A stretch of 54,870 nt of DNA from Brevibacterium rongguiense (GTDB lineage Bacteria > Actinomycetota > Actinomycetes > Actinomycetales > Brevibacteriaceae). The stretch is from positions 1-54,870 of the forward strand of contig NZ_WWEQ01000015.1 of NCBI RefSeq assembly GCF_009857845.1, read 5' to 3'. Positions 16,629 to 25,333 of this stretch are shown here, one piece after another. Position 1 is the first letter of the stretch. Every line of letters starts with the position of its first letter. Made by a program: the position numbers and the translations under genes. The notes below the pieces were generated by a model. The model was not told the DNA's origin, did no database searches, and saw nothing but the letters and a program-made list of their open reading frames with translations.

Positions 16629-17282
16629 CTACGCCTCCGCGCCGCCGGCCGCACGCAGATCGGGCCGCCCGGAGCGCACGTGGGCGGCCGTCGTGAGCAC
16701 GCAGCGCAGCACCGCCGCGGCGATGCGCTCCTGGTCCATGTCGCGGGTGTGCGGGACGTGGACGAAGCCGGCGGCGGGAGCGCGCCCGCCGCGCGCCCCG
16801 AGGTCCTGGCACACCCGCATGAGCCGGTAGAACACGGCGTTGCACACGTAGGTCCCGGCCGTCTGGGACACCGCCGCCGGGATGTGCGCGGCGCGCAGGT
16901 CGGCGGTGATGGCCTTGATGGGCAGCGTGGCGAAGGCGCCCGCCGGCCCGCCCGGCTCCAGGGGCTCGTCGATGGGCTGGGCGCCCGCGTTATCGGCGAT
17001 CCGCGCATCGGCGATGTTGATCGCGGCCCGCTCGGGCGTGACCTCGCGCCGCCCGGCCGCGAGCCCCAGGGCGATCACGGCGGCCGGGTCCGCGGCGCGC
17101 ACGGCGGCCTCGAGCGCCTCGGATGCGCGCGCGAAGTCGACCGGCAGCACGCGCGTCGTGACCGCGATGCCGGGGTGGGCCGGCGCCGCGGCAGCCAGAG
17201 CCGCGAGCGCGGCCACGGTGGGGTTGTCCGCCTCCCCGCCGAACGGCTCGAAGCCCGTGACGAGGACGCGCACGGCGCTCAC
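16629..17282 (-). CDS. pcp: Pyroglutamyl-peptidase I
   Basis: A 217-residue cytoplasmic cysteine peptidase (family C15) that removes N-terminal pyroglutamate from peptides. The start VLVTGFEPFGG is diagnostic. The catalytic triad is visible as Glu80 (AGRRE), Cys147 (SQTAGTYVCNAV) and His175 (FVHVPHT), and the length is normal. The GTG start overlaps the PhzF stop by 4 bp (GTGA), so the two form an operon, perhaps for handling unusual peptides or amino-acid metabolites. Confidence 0.95.
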   Translation of the reverse strand: MSAVRVLVTGFEPFGGEADNPTVAALAALAAAAPAHPGIAVTTRVLPVDFARASEALEAAVRAADPAAVIALGLAAGRREVTPERAAINIADARIADNAGAQPIDEPLEPGGPAGAFATLPIKAITADLRAAHIPAAVSQTAGTYVCNAVFYRLMRVCQDLGARGGRAPAAGFVHVPHTRDMDQERIAAAVLRCVLTTAAHVRSGRPDLRAAGGAEA

Positions 17283-18118
17283 AGCTCGACGGTGCCCGTG
17301 ATCGTCGAGGCGGTGGCCCCGCCCACCCAGATCTCGCCGTCCGCACTCGTCACGCTCACCCGGCCCGCGCGGGCGAGCGCGGTGCCCTGGGCGGCCGTGT
17401 AGTCCTCCGGCAGGTCGCCCGCGGGGATGAGCCAGCGCGCGAAGCCCGCATTCAGGCTGCCGGTGACCGGGTCCTCGGGCACCCCGTAGGCGGGGCAGAA
17501 GGCGCGCACCTCCACGTCGGCCGGACCGCCGGCGGGGTGCGCGCCCAGCACGCCCACCTTGAGGTCGCCCAGGGCCGCGAAGTCCGGCTCGAGGCCCAGC
17601 ACCGTCTGGGCGGAGTCGAGGTGGAGGCCCAGCCAGCCCGGGCCGTTGTCGATCCAGTTCGCGGCGAAGAGGCGCTCCTCACCGATGCCCAGCGCGGCGA
17701 GCGCCCCGTGGAGGTCGATGAGCTCCGGTTCGCCCGTGCGCACGAACTCCGGGGCCGCGAAGGCGATCGTGGCGTCCGCGCCGATCCGCAGGTCGATGAG
17801 GCCCAGGCCGCACTCCTGGCGCAGGCGCCCGGGCTCGCGCGGCTCGCCGCCGGCGGCCAGCCACGCGTGCGCCGAGCCCAGCGTGGGGTGCCCGGCGAAC
17901 GGGATCTCCGCGCCGGGGGTGAAGATCCGCAGGCGGTAGTCGGCCTCCGGGTGCGCGGGCGGCAGCAGGAACGTCGTCTCCGACAGGTTCGTCCAGCGGG
18001 CGAAGGACGCCATCCGGTCATCCGGCACGTCCTGGGCGGCGTGCACGACGGCCACGGGATTGCCGCTGATGGGCCCGGAGGCGAAGACGTCGACCTGGGA
18101 GAAGGGGTGAGCGCTCAT
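17279..18118 (-). CDS. PhzF-family isomerase/epimerase
   Basis: A 279-residue protein with the diaminopimelate-epimerase-like fold. The family start QVDVFASGPISGNPVAVV, the catalytic Glu47 in NLSETTF, the GAEIPFAGHPTLGSAHA block and GVPEDPVTGSLN near the C-terminus are all present. Members isomerise small metabolites; only the phenazine enzyme is well known and no phenazine genes are here, so the substrate is unknown. TACGCT ends 6 nt before the ATG at 18118. It is the first gene of a two-gene operon with pcp. Confidence 0.9.
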   Translation of the reverse strand: MSAHPFSQVDVFASGPISGNPVAVVHAAQDVPDDRMASFARWTNLSETTFLLPPAHPEADYRLRIFTPGAEIPFAGHPTLGSAHAWLAAGGEPREPGRLRQECGLGLIDLRIGADATIAFAAPEFVRTGEPELIDLHGALAALGIGEERLFAANWIDNGPGWLGLHLDSAQTVLGLEPDFAALGDLKVGVLGAHPAGGPADVEVRAFCPAYGVPEDPVTGSLNAGFARWLIPAGDLPEDYTAAQGTALARAGRVSVTSADGEIWVGGATASTITGTVEL

Positions 18119-18124
18119 GCCCCC

Positions 18125-18130
18125 AGCGTA
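18125..18130 (-). promoter_or_regulatory. -10 hexamer TACGCT, leaderless type
   Basis: TACGCT on the minus strand ends 6 nt before the ATG at 18118. It is back to back with the idi promoter. Confidence 0.5.
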
Positions 18131-18190
18131 GTGTCTGCCTCCAGCGCAGTGTCGCGGGTCCGCGGGCGGTGCCGCGTCCGTGCCCGGCGC

Positions 18191-18196
18191 TAGGCT
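18191..18196 (+). promoter_or_regulatory. -10 hexamer TAGGCT, leaderless type
   Basis: TAGGCT ends 7 nt before the idi ATG at 18204. Confidence 0.5.
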
Positions 18197-18203
18197 CGGG
18201 GAC

Positions 18204-18752
18204 ATGGATGAGACGCCGGATGCCCCTGAGGATGCCACTGAGCTCGTGGTCCTGTTGGACGATGCGGGTGCCCCGGTGGGCACCGCGCCCAAGGCCACGG
18301 TGCACGGCGCGGACACGCCGCTGCACCTGGCGTTCTCCTGCTTCATTCACGACGGCGCGGGCCGCGTGCTGCTCACCCGCCGGGCGCTGGCGAAGAGGAC
18401 GTGGCCGGGGGTGTGGACGAACTCCGTGTGCGGCCACCCCGGCCCCGGGGAGGACTTCGCCGCCGCGATCGTGAGGCGCTGCGCGGACGAGCTGGGCTGC
18501 CTCGTCACGGAGATCACCGAGGTGCTCCCGGACTTCCGCTACCGCGCCATCGACGCCTCGGGCACGGTGGAGAACGAGGTCTGCCCCGTCTTCACCGCCC
18601 GCCTCGACGGCGACGTGCGCGCCCGCGCCGAGGAGGTCATGGACTTCGCGTGGCTGGAGCCCGCGGCGCTCACCCGGGCACTCGAGGCCGCGCCGTTCGC
18701 GTTCAGCCCGTGGCTCGTGCTCGAGTGGGCCCAGCTGGCGGCCGGCGAGTGA
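18204..18752 (+). CDS. idi: Isopentenyl-diphosphate delta-isomerase type 1
   Basis: A 182-residue Nudix-fold enzyme converting isopentenyl diphosphate to dimethylallyl diphosphate. Catalytic Cys76 is in TNSVCGHP, the metal-binding histidines are in TVHGADTPLHLAF, and the second catalytic Glu is in GTVENEVCPVF; WLEP follows. The ATG is placed by TAGGCT 7 nt upstream. The DUF402 gene overlaps its stop by GTGA. It lies near the carotenoid operon, which needs its product, although the operon is on the other strand. Confidence 0.95.
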   Translation: MDETPDAPEDATELVVLLDDAGAPVGTAPKATVHGADTPLHLAFSCFIHDGAGRVLLTRRALAKRTWPGVWTNSVCGHPGPGEDFAAAIVRRCADELGCLVTEITEVLPDFRYRAIDASGTVENEVCPVFTARLDGDVRARAEEVMDFAWLEPAALTRALEAAPFAFSPWLVLEWAQLAAGE

Positions 18753-19495
18753 GCATCCACGACCCGTTCGCCCTGCGGGTCCCCGCGGGGACCCGGCCCG
18801 TGGGCGCGGGGCCGCACTGGGCGCCCGGTGAGCGGGTGCGCTGGCACTTCCGGCGCCACGACTTCGCCGCGCACGGCACGGAGGTCGTCCAGCCCACCCG
18901 CGTCGTGCGCGATGACGAGCGCGGCGCCGTGCTGTGGCTGGCGGGCGAGACGCCCACCGCGGAGTCGCGGATCGCGGGCTTTGAGAAGGTCAACCCGCAC
19001 GATGTCCCGGACGCCGATCGCTTCCTGCCGCCGGGCCGTGAGCCCGCCCGCGTCCAGCTTCCCGGCCGGTGGCACGGGCGGGGCGTGCTGCGGATCGTGC
19101 CGGCGGGGCTGCCGTTCTCCGTATGGGTCTTCCGCGCCCCGGGCGGGGAGCACGCGGCCTGGTACATCAACCTCGAACAGCTCCACGTCCGCGCGGGCGC
19201 GGACCTCTACACGGCCGATCACATCCTCGACATCGTCATCCACCCCGGCGAGGAGCCCCGCCTCAAGGACGAGGACGAGCTGGCCGGGGCGCTGGCCGGC
19301 GGCATGTACGACCCCGAGGCCGTGCGCACCATCTGCGCGCACGCAGACCTCGCGCTCGCCCAGTACGCGGCGGGCCACTGGGCCTTCGACGAGGAGTGGA
19401 CGCACTGGGCGCCGCCCCCGGAGTGGGCGATGACCCCCGCCGAGCAGCGGGAGGCCGCCGCGCTCCTGCGCCCGTGGCTGGGCGCGGACGACTAG
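18749..19495 (+). CDS. DUF402 domain protein (FomD/Ntdp-like)
   Basis: A 248-residue protein whose second half has the DUF402 signature: WYINLEQ, ADHILDIVIHP and LKDEDEL, which in characterised relatives binds metals and hydrolyses nucleotide-type phosphate bonds. The GTG start overlaps the idi stop by 4 bp. Its stop TAG shares the tetranucleotide CTAG with the stop of the converging asparaginase gene. Whether it works with idi is unknown; coupling suggests similar amounts. Confidence 0.8.
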   Translation: MSIHDPFALRVPAGTRPVGAGPHWAPGERVRWHFRRHDFAAHGTEVVQPTRVVRDDERGAVLWLAGETPTAESRIAGFEKVNPHDVPDADRFLPPGREPARVQLPGRWHGRGVLRIVPAGLPFSVWVFRAPGGEHAAWYINLEQLHVRAGADLYTADHILDIVIHPGEEPRLKDEDELAGALAGGMYDPEAVRTICAHADLALAQYAAGHWAFDEEWTHWAPPPEWAMTPAEQREAAALLRPWLGADD

Positions 19496-20505
19496 CCGAA
19501 GGCCCCCAGCGCCTCGGCGGGATCGGCGCCGGCGCCGAGCGCGAGGATGAGGACGATGCGGGCCTTGCGCGCATCCAGCCGCCCGGCCGGGATGAGGCCC
19601 CTGGCGATGAGGTCGATGTCACCGCCGGGATACCCGTACGTGCGCTCGAGCACGCGGCCGCTGCCGGTGCGCGAGGCGAGCACCACGGGCATCGTGGCCG
19701 CGAGCTGCCCCAGGCGCTCGGCGGCCTCGGCGCGCACGTGCCCGCCGCCCACGCCGGCGATGACCGCGCCCGCGTAGCCGGCGTCGGGGAGCGCCGGGGC
19801 GATCGCGAAGTCCTCGCCCACCCCCGCCTCGACGAGCAGCACCCGGGGCAGGCCGGTGGTCCCGGCGGGCGCCTCGGCTGCGGGCCGCTCGGAGACTGCG
19901 AAGCGGCGGGCCGCCGGCGCGGGCAGGTGGGCGAGCACGAGCGCGTCCTCGCTCAGCCAGCCCACGGGGCCGGCGGCCGGGCCGGAGGTGAACGCCGCCG
20001 GGGAGCTCGTGTGCGCCTTGCGCACCCAGAGCGGGTCGTGGACCTCGTCGTTGAACACGACGAGGGCGGGGCTGTCGGCGAGGCGCTCGTCGAGGCCGGC
20101 GATGACGGCGGCGCGCACATTGGCGGGGCCGTCGGCGCCGGGCTGCTCGGGCCCGCGCATGGCGCCGGTGACGACGATGGGGATTCCGGAGTCGTTGAGC
20201 AGCGCGAGGGCGAACGCGGTCTCCTCGATCGTGTCTGTGCCCTGGGTGAGAACCACGGCCCGCGCGCCCTGCGCCGCTGCCCGCCGGGCCGCGCGGACGG
20301 TCTCCTCGAGGTCCTCGAGGCGGATCTCACCCGAGCTGACCTGGGCGATCTGCTCGAACGTGACCCGCGGGGCCTGCGCCAGGGTGGGCAGCGCCGCTGC
20401 GGCCGCGATCTCCTCGGCGCCCACCTGCGGGCGGACCCCGGCCGCGGCGCCGTGGCCGGTCGAGGCGATGGTGCCGCCCAGGGCGGCGATGTGGATGTGC
20501 GGCAC
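19492..20505 (-). CDS. L-asparaginase (type II-like)
   Basis: A 337-residue enzyme hydrolysing asparagine to aspartate and ammonia. The nucleophile Thr12 is in ALGGTIAST and the second active-site block is VVLTQGTDTIEET; VTGAMRGPEQPGADGP and the C-terminal GGDIDL are also typical. No signal peptide is visible, so it is probably cytoplasmic. The GTG start has AAGGAG upstream. It is downstream of the crt operon on the same strand but separated by 36 nt; read-through is possible. Confidence 0.92.
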   Translation of the reverse strand: MPHIHIAALGGTIASTGHGAAAGVRPQVGAEEIAAAAALPTLAQAPRVTFEQIAQVSSGEIRLEDLEETVRAARRAAAQGARAVVLTQGTDTIEETAFALALLNDSGIPIVVTGAMRGPEQPGADGPANVRAAVIAGLDERLADSPALVVFNDEVHDPLWVRKAHTSSPAAFTSGPAAGPVGWLSEDALVLAHLPAPAARRFAVSERPAAEAPAGTTGLPRVLLVEAGVGEDFAIAPALPDAGYAGAVIAGVGGGHVRAEAAERLGQLAATMPVVLASRTGSGRVLERTYGYPGGDIDLIARGLIPAGRLDARKARIVLILALGAGADPAEALGAFG

Positions 20506-20541
20506 GGGAACTCCTTGGGTTCGCAGGGACGGGCCCGGCGC

Positions 20542-21396
20542 TCAGCGCATGAGCGACCAGATGATGAGCAGCGTGGCGCAGAAGCCGGCGGCGTAGTTGA
20601 GCCAGATGAACGCGGACCAGCCGGGGTGCGCCCGGCCGGACTGCGCGTCCGTCAGGCGCGCGAACCGCGCTGTGTTGGCGATGTAGGGCAGTGCGAGGAG
20701 GCCGCCCAGGCAGGTCGGCCAGCCGGCGCAGGCCACGAGGGCCCCGGCCGCGGCGTAGAGCGCCACCGCCGCGAGTACGGTGGGGCGGGCGCCGAGCACC
20801 GTGGCGATCGAGGCGATGCCGGCCTGGCGGTCCGGCACGATGTCCTGGACCGCGCCGAACGCCTGGCTTGCCACGCCCCAGGCGAAGAACGCCGCGAGCA
20901 CCAGCCAGCCCGCGCGGCTGGGCCAGGCGCCCAGCAGGGCGAGCGCGAACCAGGCGGGGGAGGAGAAGTGCGTGGAGCTCGTGAGGGAGTCCAGCACGGG
21001 GATCTCCTTGAAGCGCAGGCCCTTGACGCTGTAGGCCGCGACGGCGAAGAGGCTGAGCGCCAGGACGCCGGTGCTCGTCCACGAGCCCACCACCAGGAAG
21101 AACAGCACGAACGGCAGGCAGCTCAGCAGCGCGGCCCACAGGATCGCGGTGTGGTGGGCGGGTGCCAGGATGTGTCCCTCGATGCCGCCCTTGCGCGGAT
21201 TGCGCATGTCCGACTCGTAGTCGAAGACGTCGTTGATCCCGTACATCGCCAGGTTGTAGGGGACGAGGAAGAACAGGCAGCCCACCCAGAACGCGGCGTC
21301 GGGCCCGCCCCCGGCCAGCAGGTAGGCGGCTCCGAAGGGGAAGGCGGTGTTGATCCAGGACACCGGGCGCGAGGCGCGCAGCAGCTCGCTCAGCAC
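20542..21396 (-). CDS. crtEb: Lycopene elongase / UbiA-family prenyltransferase
   Basis: A 284-residue membrane prenyltransferase with about eight helices. The UbiA motif NDVFDYESDMRNPRKGG carries the aspartates that bind the prenyl diphosphate through magnesium. In corynebacteria and micrococci such proteins add two C5 units to lycopene to give the C50 carotenoid flavuxanthin. The GTG start overlaps the crtYf stop by 7 bp. It is the last gene of the operon. C50 specificity is inferred from the gene order and cyclase partners. Confidence 0.9.
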   Translation of the reverse strand: MLSELLRASRPVSWINTAFPFGAAYLLAGGGPDAAFWVGCLFFLVPYNLAMYGINDVFDYESDMRNPRKGGIEGHILAPAHHTAILWAALLSCLPFVLFFLVVGSWTSTGVLALSLFAVAAYSVKGLRFKEIPVLDSLTSSTHFSSPAWFALALLGAWPSRAGWLVLAAFFAWGVASQAFGAVQDIVPDRQAGIASIATVLGARPTVLAAVALYAAAGALVACAGWPTCLGGLLALPYIANTARFARLTDAQSGRAHPGWSAFIWLNYAAGFCATLLIIWSLMR

Positions 21397-21698
21397 CGCC
21401 GCCTCCGCTCCCGGCGGCCCAGCAGCTCCCACAGCGCGGGCAGGGCCGCGGCGGCGAGCACCGTGTAGGCGAGGTCCTCCAGGGGCATGAGGCCGATGCG
21501 CAGCCCGCTGGCATGCGCATCCGCGTAGACCATGAGGCCGACGGCGATCATGAGGTTGTCGAAGACGATGGTGAGCGCCACGAGCAGCGCCGCGGCCGCG
21601 GCCGCCGCCCGCCAGCGCAGCGCGCCCGCCCGCAGCGCGGCGGTCACCAGCGCGGCGGCCGGCAGCAGAAACGCGAGGTTGATGAGCCCGTACGTCAT
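21390..21698 (-). CDS. crtYf: C50 carotenoid cyclase subunit, CrtYf (CrtYd-type)
   Basis: A 102-residue protein with three hydrophobic segments, the usual size of one half of heterodimeric actinobacterial carotenoid cyclases. LTIVFDNLMIAVGL is the characteristic motif. It overlaps crtYe by ATGA and crtEb by 7 bp, so both halves should be made together. With crtEb it would give a C50 epsilon- or gamma-type carotenoid such as decaprenoxanthin or sarcinaxanthin; the sequence alone does not decide the ring type. Confidence 0.88.
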   Translation of the reverse strand: MTYGLINLAFLLPAAALVTAALRAGALRWRAAAAAAALLVALTIVFDNLMIAVGLMVYADAHASGLRIGLMPLEDLAYTVLAAAALPALWELLGRRERRRRC

Positions 21699-22036
21699 GT
21701 CCGCGGCCCGCCCCCGGCACCGTGGAGCCGGGCGCCCGCGCGCTTGGCCCCCGCGTAGGCGTTCATCGCCAGCCAGCACAGGAAGACGAGGAAGAAGACC
21801 TCCTCGAGCGTGAACTCCGGGGCCAGCATGATCCCGCTCAGGTAGGGGCTGGGCCCGCGGGAGAAGGCGCCCGCGGCGATGCAGACGAGGTCCCACGCGA
21901 TGAACACGGCCACCCCGGCGCCGTGGACCGCGGCCGCGCGGCGGGGGCAGGCGAACCAGAAGAGGCGGAAGCGCCAGTCGAGGATCGCCATGCCGGCCAG
22001 CGAGGCCAGCAGGCAGCCCAGGTACGCGAGGCTCAT
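21695..22036 (-). CDS. crtYe: C50 carotenoid cyclase subunit, CrtYe (CrtYc-type)
   Basis: A 113-residue protein with three hydrophobic helices. PEFTLEEVFFLVFLC matches the conserved glutamate-containing motif of CrtYc/CrtYe subunits, which is thought to form part of the active site. The ATG overlaps the crtI stop by ATGA. It should pair with CrtYf in the membrane. The tail after the last helix is basic. Confidence 0.88.
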   Translation of the reverse strand: MSLAYLGCLLASLAGMAILDWRFRLFWFACPRRAAAVHGAGVAVFIAWDLVCIAAGAFSRGPSPYLSGIMLAPEFTLEEVFFLVFLCWLAMNAYAGAKRAGARLHGAGGGPRT

Positions 22037-23565
22037 CGCCGATCCCCGCGGACGTGGGCGGCGAGGTTGTCGGCGCTGATGAGGCACATGGGCAGGCCCA
22101 CGCCGGGGGCTGCGAACGCGCCGGCGCGCAGCAGGTTGGCGGCCTTCGGGTGCTGGACCCCGCCGCGGAAGAAGGCGCTCTGGAACAGGGTGTTGGCCGG
22201 TCCCAGCGCGGAGCCGGACCAGGCGTGGTAGGCGCCTTCGAAGTCCCCGGGGGCCATGACGGTGCGGGTGAGGGTCCGCTCCCGCAGGTCCGCCGCGCCG
22301 ATCCGCTGGCCGAGCGCGTCGACGATGCGGTCCGCGTACGCCTCCACGCCGGACTGGCCGGCGCGCAGGCTGGGGTTCGCGGGTGCGGGCACGAGGACGA
22401 AGAGGTTCTCGCAGCCGGCGGGGGCGACCTCGGGGTCGGTTCGGGAGGGGGCGCAGACGTACGCCGAGGCGGGCCACGGCAGCCGCGCCCGCGGTCCGAA
22501 GATCTGGTCGAAGTTGTCCTCCCAGTCCGCGGAGAACACCATCGTGTGATGGGCCAGCTGCGGCACCCTGCCCCGCACGCCGAGCATGATGACGAGCGCC
22601 CCGATGCCCGGGTCGCGCCGCTCCCAGGTCCGCTGCGGGACGGCCCGCAGGCGCGGGTCGATCACCTGCGTCTCCAGGTGGTGGAGGTCGCAGGCGCCCA
22701 CCACGAGGTCCGCGGGGAACTCCGCGAGGCGCTCGCGGCCCCCCGCGCCGTCGGACACCCGCGCGACGACGCGCTCGATCCGGCGCGCGCCTGTGCCGCG
22801 GCCCGCGGGCAGGGCCACCGCTTCGGCGCCGGTGACGATGCGCGCGCCCGCCGCCCGCGCCACCCGCTCCACGGCGGCGATGACGGCGCGCATGCCCCCG
22901 CGCGGGTAGGCCGGGCCGTCGATGAGGTCGAGGCGGCTCATGAGCGCGAACAGGGCGGGCGCGCGCTGAGGGGAGGTGCCGAGGAACACGGCGGGGAAGC
23001 CCAGGATCTGGCGCAGCAGCGGGTGGGAGAACCGGGCGTCGACCCTGTGCTGCAGCGACGTGCCGAAGAGGCCCGGCAGCTGCGGCAGGCGGGCCAGGAC
23101 GGAGCGGCGGGCGAACGCGCCGGGCCGGGCGAAGTTCGTGTAGAGGAAGTGGTCGAGCGCGAGGTCGTAGATCCCGTCGGCCTCGCGCAGATAGGCATCC
23201 AGGCGCTGCCCCGCCCCGGCCTCGAGGCCCTCGAAGACCTCGCGCACCGTGGCCGGTGAGATGTCGAGGGGGCCGGAGGAGCCCGTGCCCGCGGCGCCGA
23301 AGACGCGGTAGCCGGGCTCGATGTCCTCGAGCCCGTACTCGGCGGCGGCCGAGGTGCCGAAGCGGGCGAAGAAGCGGTCGAAGACCTCCGGCATGAGGTA
23401 CCAGCTGGGGCCCGTGTCGAAGCCGAAGCCGGCCGCGCGGGCGAAACCGGCGCGCCCGCCCACCGCGGCGCGCCGTTCGAGGACGGTGACGTCGTGGCCG
23501 TCGGCGGCGAGCAGGGCCGCGGAGGCCAGGCCCGCGATGCCGCCGCCGATCACGATGACCCTCAT
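22033..23565 (-). CDS. crtI: Phytoene desaturase
   Basis: A 510-residue FAD-dependent enzyme that introduces the double bonds converting phytoene to lycopene. The N-terminal dinucleotide motif IGGGIAGLASAALLAADGH and GGRAGF are present, the middle domain matches CrtI, and the C-terminal FAD segment is GVGLPMCLISADNLA. ATG at 23565 overlaps the crtB stop (ATGA). The upstream extension of the frame is arginine-rich shadow sequence and was excluded. Confidence 0.95.
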   Translation of the reverse strand: MRVIVIGGGIAGLASAALLAADGHDVTVLERRAAVGGRAGFARAAGFGFDTGPSWYLMPEVFDRFFARFGTSAAAEYGLEDIEPGYRVFGAAGTGSSGPLDISPATVREVFEGLEAGAGQRLDAYLREADGIYDLALDHFLYTNFARPGAFARRSVLARLPQLPGLFGTSLQHRVDARFSHPLLRQILGFPAVFLGTSPQRAPALFALMSRLDLIDGPAYPRGGMRAVIAAVERVARAAGARIVTGAEAVALPAGRGTGARRIERVVARVSDGAGGRERLAEFPADLVVGACDLHHLETQVIDPRLRAVPQRTWERRDPGIGALVIMLGVRGRVPQLAHHTMVFSADWEDNFDQIFGPRARLPWPASAYVCAPSRTDPEVAPAGCENLFVLVPAPANPSLRAGQSGVEAYADRIVDALGQRIGAADLRERTLTRTVMAPGDFEGAYHAWSGSALGPANTLFQSAFFRGGVQHPKAANLLRAGAFAAPGVGLPMCLISADNLAAHVRGDRR

Positions 23566-24446
23566 GCGCGCTCCGCGCCGCGCTCGCCCCGGCTGCCGCG
23601 CAGGGCGCGCGCGGCGACGGCGACCTTGCGGGGATTCGACACCCGCACGCGCGTGCGGGCCAGACGGTCCGCCGGCGTGCGCTCGAGCTCGTCGGTGAGC
23701 TCGGCGAACAGGGCGTGGGCGCAGCGCACGGCGGGCCGCACGCGCGCGGGCAGCAGCGGGAAGGCCAGGGCGGCGCGGGCCAGGAGCATGCGGATCTGCG
23801 CGATCTCCGCTCCCTTCGCGGCCTCGTCGAAGGCGCGGGCGCTTCGCGGCAGATAGCTGCGGCCCAGCTCGCCGCCGTCGTGGCCCAGGTCGCGCAGGAA
23901 GTTGATCCGCTGGAAGGCCGCGCCCAGCGCGCACGCGCCCGCGTCCAGCTGTGCGCTCTCCTGTGGGGAGGGCGCGAGGTCCGCGGTGAAGATCCGCACG
24001 CACATGAGGCCCACCACCTCGGCGGAGCCGTGGATGTAGGCGGCCAGGCTGGCCTCATCGTGGGCGGCGGGGGCGGCGTCCTGGCGCATCGACTCGAAGA
24101 ACGGGTGCCACTCCTGCGCGCCGATGCCGGCGCCGCGGGCCGTGAGCGCGAACGCGTGGACGACCATGTCCGTCGAGTGGCCGGTGCGCACTGCCTCGGC
24201 GATGCGCGCCTCGTAGGCGTCCAGGGCGGCGCGCTTGTCCTCCGCCGAGACCCCGGGCCAGGCCCCGTCCACCACCTCGTCGGCGATCCGGACCATGGCG
24301 TAGAGGGCGGCGATCTGGGCCGCGGTGCGCGGGGGCAGCAGGCGCACGGCCAGGGAGAACGAGGTGGAATAGCGGCCGATGACCTGGCGCGACGCGGCGA
24401 AGCAGACGCGGGCGTAGTCCGCCTCGGCCCGCTGCGCTGTCGTCAT
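23562..24446 (-). CDS. crtB: Phytoene synthase
   Basis: A 294-residue prenyl synthase joining two geranylgeranyl diphosphates into phytoene. The two aspartate-rich regions are RIADEVVDG (about 53-61) and the NFLRDLGHD block, with YSTSFSLAVRLLP at the start. It is the first gene of the operon. CATGAT ends 6 nt before the ATG, consistent with a leaderless transcript. A GGPP synthase gene, often found just upstream, is absent here. Confidence 0.93.
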   Translation of the reverse strand: MTTAQRAEADYARVCFAASRQVIGRYSTSFSLAVRLLPPRTAAQIAALYAMVRIADEVVDGAWPGVSAEDKRAALDAYEARIAEAVRTGHSTDMVVHAFALTARGAGIGAQEWHPFFESMRQDAAPAAHDEASLAAYIHGSAEVVGLMCVRIFTADLAPSPQESAQLDAGACALGAAFQRINFLRDLGHDGGELGRSYLPRSARAFDEAAKGAEIAQIRMLLARAALAFPLLPARVRPAVRCAHALFAELTDELERTPADRLARTRVRVSNPRKVAVAARALRGSRGERGAERA

Positions 24447-24452
24447 GTTCCC

Positions 24453-24458
24453 ATCATG
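24453..24458 (-). promoter_or_regulatory. -10 hexamer CATGAT for the crt operon
   Basis: CATGAT on the minus strand ends 6 nt before the crtB ATG at 24446. Confidence 0.4.
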
Positions 24459-24554
24459 GCACGCCGCTCACCGCCGCCCGGGCGGCCGGGGCCCTAGCCT
24501 GGACTGCGACGGCAGACGGAGCCGGCGGACGGAGACGGACGGGAGAGCGGGACG

Positions 24555-25190
24555 ATGGGGGCGACGCGGGCGCGGCGCTGGAGCCGCATGCGCATCACCG
24601 GGATGTGGCTGCTGGCGGGCGGGCTCGTCCTCGCCGTGGCACTGGGCGGCCTGGGGCTGATGCTCGCCCTGCGCGGCGGTTCGATCGTGCGCGGCACGCT
24701 GGCCTCCGGCAGCGCATTCACCGGGCAGACGGCCGTCGAGGTCAGGGCCGGGGACCGGCTGAGCCTCTACACCGAGGTCCCGCCCGCCCCGTCGGGATCC
24801 ACCGGCGGGGCGCCCACCGCCCCCGGCAGCACCCGCTGAACGTACGACCCCGCGGCGGCCGGCCGGGCGGCCGAGGCGGCGCGGGCGTGCACGCTCACGC
24901 ACTCGGAAGGGGCGGGCTTCGAGCGCGGGGAGACCGGCACCTACACCACCACGCGCCACGGCCAGAGCTTCGAGGCGCGCGGTTCGTACCGTGCGACGGC
25001 GAATGGCACGGTCACCGCCGCGTGCACGGACGGCAAGCAGCATCTGCTCGCCGAGCCGCTCGAGGTGAAGGGCGTCATGGGCCTCGTCGGCGGACTGGGC
25101 ACGGGGGTCTTCGGCATCGGCCTGGGTGCGCTCATCGCGATCGTGGGCATCGTGCTCGTCTGCGCGGGCGGCAACCGCCGGCGCGGCTGA
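24555..25190 (+). pseudogene. Small two-helix membrane protein gene with in-frame TGA at 24837
   Basis: The first 94 codons give a basic N-terminus, one transmembrane helix (MWLLAGGLVLAVALGG) and a start of an extracellular region. Codon 95 is TGA, yet the same frame continues for 116 good codons with two cysteines (ARACTLTH, AACTDGK) and a second helix (GVFGIGLGALIAIVGIVLV) to TGA at 25188. Together this is a 211-residue protein with an external domain held between two helices. CGA or GGA would restore it. No family recognised. It diverges from crtB. Confidence 0.7.
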
Positions 25191-25202
25191 ACTGCGCGGC
25201 GG

Positions 25203-25228
25203 CCGAACTGCGCGGCCGAACTGCGCGG
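25203..25228 (+). repeat. 13-bp tandem repeat
   Basis: CCGAACTGCGCGG occurs twice in tandem, with a degenerate earlier copy at 25186-25199 overlapping the end of the membrane-protein gene. Confidence 0.6.
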
Positions 25229-25261
25229 CGGGGCCGCGTGCGCCCCGGTCGCGCGGCCCCG
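25229..25261 (+). terminator. 10-bp GC hairpin after the small membrane-protein gene
   Basis: CGGGGCCGCG (229-238) pairs perfectly with CGCGGCCCCG (252-261) around a 13-nt loop. It lies 38 nt after the stop. There is no T-run, as is common for actinobacterial terminators. Confidence 0.5.
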
Positions 25262-25333
25262 CACAGCGTTCGCACACCCGATTGGCACCGTCGTGCCACC
25301 GCGCCCACAGCCGCGGCAAAGCTGGGCTCCGTA

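Noticed and set aside
24837..24839. Selenocysteine codon in the small membrane-protein gene
   Set aside because: No hairpin resembling a bacterial SECIS follows immediately, and the residue before the TGA is not in a redox motif.
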